Source: Telopea speciosissima | Taxonomy: Eukaryota > Streptophyta > Magnoliopsida > Proteales > Proteaceae | Direction: 5' to 3' | Assembly: GCF_018873765.1 (NCBI RefSeq) | Contig: NC_057919.1 | Location: 68,194,984 to 68,258,983, forward strand | DNA length: 64,000 nucleotides | Shown here: piece after piece, positions 60,901 to 64,000 of the stretch | Layout: every line of letters starts with the position of its first letter | Position numbering within the stretch: position 1 is the first letter of the stretch | The notes under the pieces: generated by a model | The model's database searches: none | The model's input: only the letters and a program-made list of their open reading frames with translations | Told to the model about the DNA's origin: nothing | Translations under genes and position numbers: made by a program

Positions 60901-61987
60901 CAATAGCAACCTAGGATCCGAAGACGAACTATCATTGGTGTGTGTGTGTGTGTGTGTTTTCAATCTAATGGTTTGGAAGTGCAATCATGCTTAAAAAGGA
61001 TTGACCTGAAGTTTCAGGGCAAGACTGAACTATTACCAAAATGCATATTTTGGTTTTTTTTGCCAGAAATCTGCAATATTTCGACTGAAATTTCGCCATT
61101 TCGTGAAATATTTCAGTTTCAACAATGGTCGAAATCGAATTTTTGAACCTTGTAACTTAGTCAATCATGTCCTAGCAAGAGACTGGAAAATTCATGAAAC
61201 TTCGAAGATATAGAGCAAACTGTCTGCAAAAAATTATTGAAACAAAATGGAAAATTCGTACATACGTTATCCAGCCTTTAGTTTCTAGAATATAGGCTAG
61301 TTATAAATGTCACAACATCAAGATAAATGTGTGGCTGAAGCACAACTCTTTCAAAGCTGGAGGATAAATTTGTAAGCAGTGCTCATGTCTGTTGAGATGG
61401 GAGTGTAGATGGACAAAATTATAGGTACTAGAGAATATTTTTGTGAGTTGGGGCTCACGAGCAGAAGCAAATATAAGGAGGAAGATCCCACCCCTTATAT
61501 TTGTACCAATATCAAGTGATATTGCTATTTATGAGATATAAAAATTTGATGGAAAACAAAGTGCTAGATGACGTTTTTAAAAAATAGATATATGGGGTAG
61601 AAAGTTACCCAGGATGGCAGTCACTGACTCTCCACTTTAATTGACCAGCTGACACATCCAACGCTAAAACATCACCACTACCAGTTCCTAGAACTAAAAA
61701 TGATAATCCAACCTCCTTTTTCCTCTGAAATCATGATGGAAAAATGGACACTACAAGTTAGTTGTAATCATAAAGCTAGATTTCAAAGATTCAGACTTCT
61801 GAAGATCAAAAACTCTGTAGCCATGTTTAATGCCAGAATGAACCTTTTTCTCCAAAGGTAACCATTTCATGCACTTGTAGTCAACTGAAAGGTGCCCTCT
61901 TTCTGGTTTTGTGTATAAATCTCCAGGATTGGTAGATGTGATGTCCACAAACTCGGTCTGGACCTGACCCTTCAAAGTGTCCCAAAT
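33919..61987 (-). CDS. WDR43 / UTP5-like WD40 nucleolar protein, partial (first exon outside window)
   Basis: Eleven exons on the minus strand: 61844-61987, 61609-61724, 53940-54091, 51539-51627, 50277-50823, 48922-49092, 40747-40931, 40527-40606, 40034-40145, 34140-34214 and 33919-34065. Joined, they give 605 residues without a stop; all junctions are GT-AG and in frame. The N-terminal half is WD40: IWDTLKGQVQTEF, LVLGTGSGDVLALD, YTAGADGMVCQID, GAVRCMIFTEDGKY and VGERYIAVWRVDG. The C-terminal half has the Utp12 domain (KASVLSMTSADAYKLL, GKYVLPWICSILVNHSRY, QPLLQLCGRLQLITAQ) and an acidic tail (SEDEDEDVDEF). WDR43/Utp5 is a t-UTP/UTPA member of the small-subunit processome, acting in nucleolar pre-rRNA transcription and early 18S processing. 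The first residues (about 25) must lie upstream of 64000 beyond a copia insertion. Introns 1, 3, 7 and 10 are swollen by transposons. Donors after exons 2 and 9 are weak (GTTCA). Confidence 0.92.
34322..34545. repeat. Dispersed repeat of the GGTTTCAAGAATTGG family
   Basis: Lies in intron 10 of the WDR43 gene. It begins AGGGTTTCAAGAATTGGG and ends GATCAAAAATCTCAAG, with GATCCGAT-rich interior. Related blocks are near 17985-18160 and 25565-25740. The ends look like a short inverted repeat, but no target duplication is clear. Confidence 0.4.
34651..35706 (+). mobile_element. 5' part of a copia-type element: LTR-like region and gag start
   Basis: An LTR-like tract begins TGTTGAGTTATGTACCCGC and has a TATAAATAAAGG box near 34764. 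From about 35380 the plus strand encodes a copia gag start (ATTIKLDGTNYLMW, then, after a frameshift, HDSLVISYLLNSMHP and HIWKAAKETYSQVGNDAQ). The reading stops at YELR followed by a stop codon, exactly where the next element begins. It is antisense to the host gene and clearly dead. Confidence 0.65.
36752..37165 (+). CDS. Retrotransposon gag domain (Ty3/gypsy type), interior of the gag-only element
   Basis: The 137-residue frame starts MREFDGRPDPQVFCNWLAAL and continues through HTKLVGPAHNWWRTQ and EMKEDLSKKYFPRTF, the retrotrans_gag pattern. It gives nucleocapsid-like protein that would package the element's RNA. It overlaps a second frame at 37110-37763. That frame is acidic, rich in EEV repeats, and ends with VMPPWFFQEKAPRLEDYIPN; I do not recognise it. 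The original protein may have spanned both, with a frameshift or splice between. Confidence 0.65.
   Translation: MREFDGRPDPQVFCNWLAALDVYFNWYDLPEHRKMRLAHTKLVGPAHNWWRTQMDYPDYRGREPVTWAEMKEDLSKKYFPRTFRALQQSNLNSHRQHHHQKAFKSEDNLKPPSMRFRLQVEECWKSDGIQMYIANEN
37110..37763 (+). CDS. Acidic unrecognised frame of the gag-only retroelement
   Basis: A 217-codon frame, rich in Glu, Val and Asp, follows the gag frame in the same element and runs into the right LTR. It has no zinc knuckle, protease DSG/DTG motif or RT motif that I can see. Its compact middle part (SPEFYLGMVKAADHMLIPPH) is the most protein-like stretch. It may be the remains of a linker or an element-specific accessory region. Confidence 0.4.
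   Translation: MKSVGNLTEYKCTLPMKIERAQVEDKAKVITVNCDEKKGTMLGASKMESQHVEDSTEEVYVEEVKVDKAETAKDEEVVENIPQEINDIQDVVLEEVELVSQVLDEKVANTEDSMDRAFTVSVDSEVEHIEFVMPPWFFQEKAPRLEDYIPNVPASPEFYLGMVKAADHMLIPPHHYKIQGQIFSSWGELMQIYHQTGFLLLGISLGLGYIHVGPLIP
38313..40033. other. Rest of WDR43 intron 10, no exon seen
   Basis: CCTAATC / CCTCCATTA-rich sequence directly after the right LTR (about 38330-38980) resembles the untranslated leader found after the left LTR (36430-36720). A second, truncated copy of the same leader could therefore lie here. A poly-A tract is near 39856-39873. Confidence 0.4.
41266..42584. mobile_element. hAT-like element (CATAG/TACCTT family, divergent copy) carrying a large foldback
   Basis: It begins CATGGAACTAAAACT, matching the reverse complement of the AGTTTTAGTTCC end of related copies, and ends CGAGACGAGTCCTTGATCTATG. 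Flanking octamers CATTGGAG (41258-41265) and CATTGGCG (42585-42592) agree at 7 of 8. Outer parts contain the family's GAGATCTCG motifs and the 'aaaacccaccg' segment; the middle is a long inverted repeat, given separately. It lies in intron 7 of the WDR43 gene. Confidence 0.6.
41418..42347. repeat. 930-bp inverted repeat with arms of about 460 bp and a 10-base loop
   Basis: The left arm starts GTGGGAAA and the right arm ends TTTCCCAC. The arms pair through the whole length: 'cctaatatcatttaagtaaatg' on the left against its complement near 42265-42290, and the stretch ending AAGCAATCTTGGA (41885) against TCCAAGATTGCTT (41896). The loop is CTACAACAAA, 41886-41895. Mismatches are scattered, more of them towards the outer ends. 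No open frame of note. Confidence 0.85.
43203..43388. mobile_element. Mutator-like MITE with long terminal inverted repeats
   Basis: The left end GGGAGAAAGAACGCTACC and right end GGTAGCGTTCTCTTTCCC are nearly perfect inverted repeats extending about 45 bases, and the interior is an imperfect palindrome. Flanks TATATGCAT (43194-43202) and TATCTGTAT (43389-43397) agree at 7 of 9, the 9-bp size expected of Mutator-like elements. It is the best-preserved member of a family seen at 22652, 26732 and 60273. Confidence 0.75.
43879..44683 (+). mobile_element. hAT-like element, CATAG/TACCTT family, copy C
   Basis: It starts CATAGGTCGAAAAC, ends GAGTTTTAGTACCTTG, and is flanked by ATTGCTGA (43871-43878) and ATTGCTAA (44684-44691). 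The interior has clusters of GAGATCTCG and TCGGGTCGAGATC near both ends and a central block shared with copies A and B that includes the conserved 36-codon frame. Confidence 0.7.
44171..44278 (+). CDS. Conserved 36-codon frame of copy C, function unknown
   Basis: It reads MLAVEHYMQH...MSWKDYVTLAG...LIQSHFM and stop. The same frame, length and stop occur in copies A and B, with amino-acid substitutions but no indel or internal stop. It looks like the C-terminal end of a longer protein. I do not recognise the family; it lacks the usual hAT dimerisation wording. Confidence 0.4.
   Translation: MLAVEHYMQHYSNTMSWKDYVTLAGTEYLIQSHFM
46601..46795. repeat. Tandem repeat, 65-bp unit, about three copies
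   Basis: Units start at 46601, 46666 and 46731, each beginning GGGCTC and containing GTGCCTGGAATAAGGT and GTGGCCTACAATGTAACTAG. A decayed fourth unit may follow near 46800. It lies inside the long solo LTR, where such tandem arrays are common. Confidence 0.85.
47287..47410. mobile_element. Short hAT-like MITE with perfect 8-bp target duplication
   Basis: Its ends are CATAGTTATCAAGGC and GCCTTGATAACTATG, a perfect 15-bp inverted repeat. The 124-bp unit is flanked by GCCACCAG at 47279-47286 and 47411-47418. The interior is GC-rich with 'cgccatggc' and 'cgccttg' words. It lies inside the long solo LTR. Confidence 0.9.
47548..48373 (+). mobile_element. hAT-like element, CATAG/TACCTT family, copy A
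   Basis: It starts CCATAGTTCGAGATCTC and ends GAGTTTTAGTACCTT, flanked by GTTTGGGA at 47540-47547 and 48374-48381. Excising it joins CCCTGTACGG to GTTTGGGATGTTACA, restoring the expected LTR terminus; this supports the boundaries. No transposase domain is recognisable. Confidence 0.8.
47901..48008 (+). CDS. Conserved 36-codon frame of copy A, function unknown
   Basis: It reads MLVVEHYMQQ...MSWEDYVALLG...LIQTQFM and stop, colinear with copies B and C. The upstream sequence in copy B adds residues in frame (DLTYADDNFE), so the ATG here may not be the real start. Confidence 0.4.
   Translation: MLVVEHYMQQCSNTMSWEDYVALLGTEYLIQTQFM
50886..51449. mobile_element. hAT-like element in WDR43 intron 5
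   Basis: The left end is TAGGGCTGTAAACGAAC and the right end TGGTCCATTTACAGCCATA, inverted relatives of each other and of the GGATGTAAACGGAT family. Flanks GGCCAGGG (50878-50885) and GGCCAGTT (51450-51457) agree at 6 of 8. The interior is rich in ATATCCGAT-like words. Confidence 0.65.
52114..52905 (+). mobile_element. hAT-like element, CATAG/TACCTT family, copy B
   Basis: It starts CATAGTTCGAGAACTCG and ends AGTTTTAGTTCCTTA, flanked by identical GAAGAAAT at 52106-52113 and 52906-52913. It lies in WDR43 intron 4. It is closest to copy A over the central block and has the longest open frame of the family. Confidence 0.8.
52299..52526 (+). CDS. Longest conserved frame of the CATAG/TACCTT family (copy B), function unknown
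   Basis: A 75-codon frame whose last 36 codons (52419-52526) match copies A and C. Key wording: DLTYADDNFEMLAAEH, MSWEDYVALLGT, LIQTQFM then stop. The part before about 52380 may not be coding. The block could be the tail of the element's own protein or a captured host-gene fragment; I cannot tell which. Confidence 0.4.
   Translation: MSSVQKLFSSPFKGCDSFTSGFQVATCGIGDLTYADDNFEMLAAEHYMQQCNNTMSWEDYVALLGTDYLIQTQFM
54173..54269. mobile_element. Short MITE, sister of the 47287 element
   Basis: Ends CATAGTTGTCACGGC and GCCTTGACAACTATG. Flanks AGCTTAGC (54165-54172) and AACTTGGC (54270-54277) agree at 6 of 8. It lies in intron 3 about 80 bases upstream of the exon at 53940-54091. Confidence 0.75.
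55466..56531. mobile_element. Solo LTR inserted in the LINE endonuclease, perfect 5-bp target duplication
   Basis: The 1066-bp unit begins TGATACAATCCC and ends AACTGCATCA, flanked by ATCGT at 55461-55465 and 56532-56536. Excision restores the LINE reading from HVGKDR into the following RGYEG segment. Read on the minus strand it starts TGATGCAGTTAACC, like the LTRs of the gag-only element's family. A purine-rich GAAGAAGAAGAAGAAGAGATG tract is near 56211-56231. Confidence 0.8.
56707..57320 (+). mobile_element. Second LTR-like insertion in the LINE
   Basis: It separates LINE segments SSEWWCS and QIDFFLTRR. Its wording (GGGCCTCAC, TTGATGTAATGGGCC, TATAAGCCTATAAAG, CACGGGATTAG, CTATATGTATGTAATAC) runs parallel to the LTR at 35707, so it is a diverged relative of that family in plus orientation. 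The ends are approximate; only AGT is shared at both junctions. Confidence 0.55.
59595..61608. other. Rest of WDR43 intron 3, repeat fragments only
   Basis: Segments with 'cgatatg', 'ggccgatatgtgccgg' and 'ccaatacg' wording at 59600-59740 and 60150-60215 look like one dispersed repeat. A (GT)n tract lies at about 60938-60957. A block with AATATTTCGACTGAAATTTCG at about 61074-61150 matches the 12415-12640 type. No exon is seen. Confidence 0.5.
60273..60453. mobile_element. MITE of the GGGAAAAAGAACGC family
   Basis: It starts GGGAAAAAGAACGCTGC and ends GCAGCGACCTCTTGCCC, inverted relatives. It is bounded by AT-rich nonamers on each side (TATATATAT and AATATATTT, weak because low-complexity). 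Confidence 0.6.
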
Positions 61988-62343
61988 CTGAGAAAAGACG
62001 AAATCAATCAGTAAAACAGACCATCCTGATAAGATGCTAAATGAGAAAGGAAAATTAATATACAGCTCTTCCTAAAAATACTACTATACTCGAACAGCAA
62101 ATAAAAGAAAATAACAATGGGTAGTAATTTGGAATGCACCATCGTAGGTGCTACAAACTGTCCACAGTTGGATAGGCATCCAAGGTATTAATTTCAAAAT
62201 GTCACTTGTATCCAATTTCAATTATCGACAACTCAAGAATAAACTATTGGTGGGAACAAAATCTAATTTAGACCAACTAAACAAATGCAAATCAGTGTCT
62301 CCGTGCATATATAGACCATGTTTCATTGTTTAATCACTATCAG

Positions 62344-62582
62344 TGTATAGAATGTCTGGAAATAAAGCAAGGATTGATTCAAGAGAAGAGGCAAGAAGGT
62401 AAGAGCTGAGAAGAGAAGAAGTGTGCAACCGTATGAGAGAGAAAATCGATTTCTCTCCTCTAAATTCTTTACTAACATAAATATGAGAATACACCTCCCT
62501 AGGGAGGTAAAAAAGAGAAAATACAACTAAAGGTGACAATACAATAAACCAGTAAAGTACCCATATTACATAAACTCTAACA
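62344..62582 (-). repeat. 3' LTR of the copia element in WDR43 intron 1
   Basis: Read on the minus strand, the LTR begins TGTTAGAGTTTATG right after the purine tract TTGAGGGGGAG and ends near TTCTATACA, about 239 bp. A short LTR of this size is normal for many plant copia elements. The other LTR is outside the window. Confidence 0.75.
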
Positions 62583-64000
62583 CTCCCCCTCAAGTTGGAG
62601 AATAAATGTCATACATTCCTAGCTTGCACAAAAGGGTACTGAACTGGTGAGGGATGAGTCCTTTGGTAAAGATGAGTGCCAATTGATCACCTGTCTTCAC
62701 AAAGGGAGTACAAATGCAACCAAAGTCAATATTCTCTGTGATGAAGTGTCTGTCTACTTCAATGAGCTTTGTTCGGTCATGTTGCACTGGATTATGAGCA
62801 ATACTTATAACAGCCTTGTTATCACAATAGAGCCGCATAGGTCCCTCAGTGTCAAATCCCAACTCCTGAATCAACCGTCTCAACCATATGTGTTCACATA
62901 CTCCATGAGCCATTGTTCTAAATTCTGCCTCTGCACTGGACCTACCACAACAGGTTGTTTTTTGCTCCTCCATCTAACCAAGTTACAACCTACAAATGTA
63001 CAATAACCTGATGTAGACCGTCAATCAGAAACTGAACCAGCCCAATCGACATCAATGTAGCTCTATATCCTCAAATGTTGTGTCTGGCATATAAAAGTCC
63101 TTCTCTGGAGAGGACTTCAAGTACCTGAGGATGCGATATACAGCATCCAAGTGCCCACTCTTGGGGGGCATGCATAAATTGGCTCACTACGCCAACTACA
63201 TAGGTGATGCATGGGCGAGTCGAAGAGAGGTAGATCAACTTCCCCACTAATCTCTGGTACTACCCTGCATCAATAATGGATGTACCTTAATCTTCACCAG
63301 GCTTGTGATTTTGTTCAATTGAAGAATTTGTTGGTTTACAACCCAATGTTCATGTTTCTTTCAACAAGTCCAGTAAAAACTTTCTTTGGCAAATATTTAT
63401 TCCTTCCTTTGATCTTGGCACTTCAATCCCCATGAAGTACTTCAAGGGTCCAAGATCTTTAATCTCAAACTATAGGGCCAAGTAGGACTTCAGTCTACTT
63501 ATGTCAACCCTGTCATTTCCAGTCTCAACAATGTCATCAACATAGACAATAAGAGCTTTGATAGTACCATTACCTCATCGGGTAAATAAGGTGTAGTCGG
63601 CCCGAATCTGGGAATACCCATTCTTCAAGATGGCCCGCCTAAGCATCTCAAAACAAGCCTTAGAAAACTGTTGGAAGCCATAAAGTGTCTTTTTAATGAG
63701 ATACACTTTCCCTTTAGCTAAAGGAAACTTGAAACCAGGTTGAGGTTGCATGTATACTTCCTCTTCTAGGTCACCATGGAGAAAAGCATTCTTCACATCC
63801 AACTGATACAATGGTCAATCTCTATTGGCCGCCATTGATAAGAGGACTCCTACAGAGTTGTGTTTAGCCACAAGAGCAAATGTCTCCTGATAATCAATCC
63901 CATAAACCTGATTGTACCCTTTGGCCACCAACTTGGCCTTATATCTCTCAACAGCATCATCTAATCGGTACTTGATTGTGTAAACCCACCTGCATCCAAC
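62583..64000 (-). pseudogene. Ty1/copia polyprotein, 3' part (reverse transcriptase and RNase H), broken
   Basis: Read on the minus strand from the window edge: a reverse-transcriptase part with RWVYTIKYRLDDAVERYKAK, YQLDVKNAFLHGDLEEEVYM and the active-site YVDD at about 63540-63550. Then comes [20 protein letters not shown], then the RNase H part with SSAEAEFRTMAHG, LYCDNKAVISIAHNP and the terminal GMYDIYSPT before the stop and LTR. In-frame stops and frameshifts (for example near 63815 and between 63000 and 63100) make it inactive. It lies in the same orientation as the host gene, between its missing first exon and exon 2. Confidence 0.85.

Overview
This is a piece of nuclear chromosome from a flowering plant. 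The genes have GT-AG introns, and the families present are plant families: a wall-associated-kinase-type ectodomain, a heavy-metal-associated isoprenylated plant protein (HIPP), a plant-type mitochondrial SSB, a WEX-like exonuclease and a plant WDR43/UTP5. The transposons are also typical of plants: Au-type SINEs, an RTE LINE, copia and gypsy LTR elements, hAT- and Mutator-like MITEs. A non-grass angiosperm is likely; I cannot place it more finely. No CRISPR array, operon, tRNA or rRNA gene was seen; tRNA-like sequence occurs only inside SINEs.

Five host genes can be supported. (1) 2956-3579, minus: a secreted GUB_WAK-type ectodomain protein without a kinase. (2) 9632-16555, minus: a mitochondrial single-stranded DNA-binding protein in six exons, with one 5.5-kb intron. 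(3) 18638-19483, minus: a single-exon WRN-like 3'-5' exonuclease with all DEDDy residues. (4) 28240-29314, plus: a three-exon HIPP with a CxxC metal site and a C-terminal CaaX box. (5) 33919-61987, minus: a WDR43/UTP5 ribosome-biogenesis protein spread over at least 28 kb. Eleven of its exons are in the window and the first lies beyond the right edge. I joined the exons by hand, and every junction keeps reading frame.

Most of the rest is transposon-derived, often nested. Intron 10 of the WDR43 gene holds a copia fragment interrupted by a gag-only LTR element. Intron 7 holds a solo LTR split by a very long solo LTR, which is itself split by two hAT-like elements and two MITEs; next to it is a hAT-like element containing a 930-bp foldback. 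Intron 3 holds an RTE LINE split by two LTR insertions, and intron 1 holds the 3' part of a copia element. The SSB intron carries two Au SINEs in opposite orientation, each with recognisable target-site duplications.

The signal I would look at first is a repeat family with ends near CATAG and TACCTT and 8-bp target duplications (copies at 43879, 47548 and 52114; relative at 41266). Three copies keep the same 36-codon reading frame open to the same stop. The second is the 930-bp hairpin inside the relative, which lies in a transcribed intron. I found no evidence of a wholly new multi-gene system.
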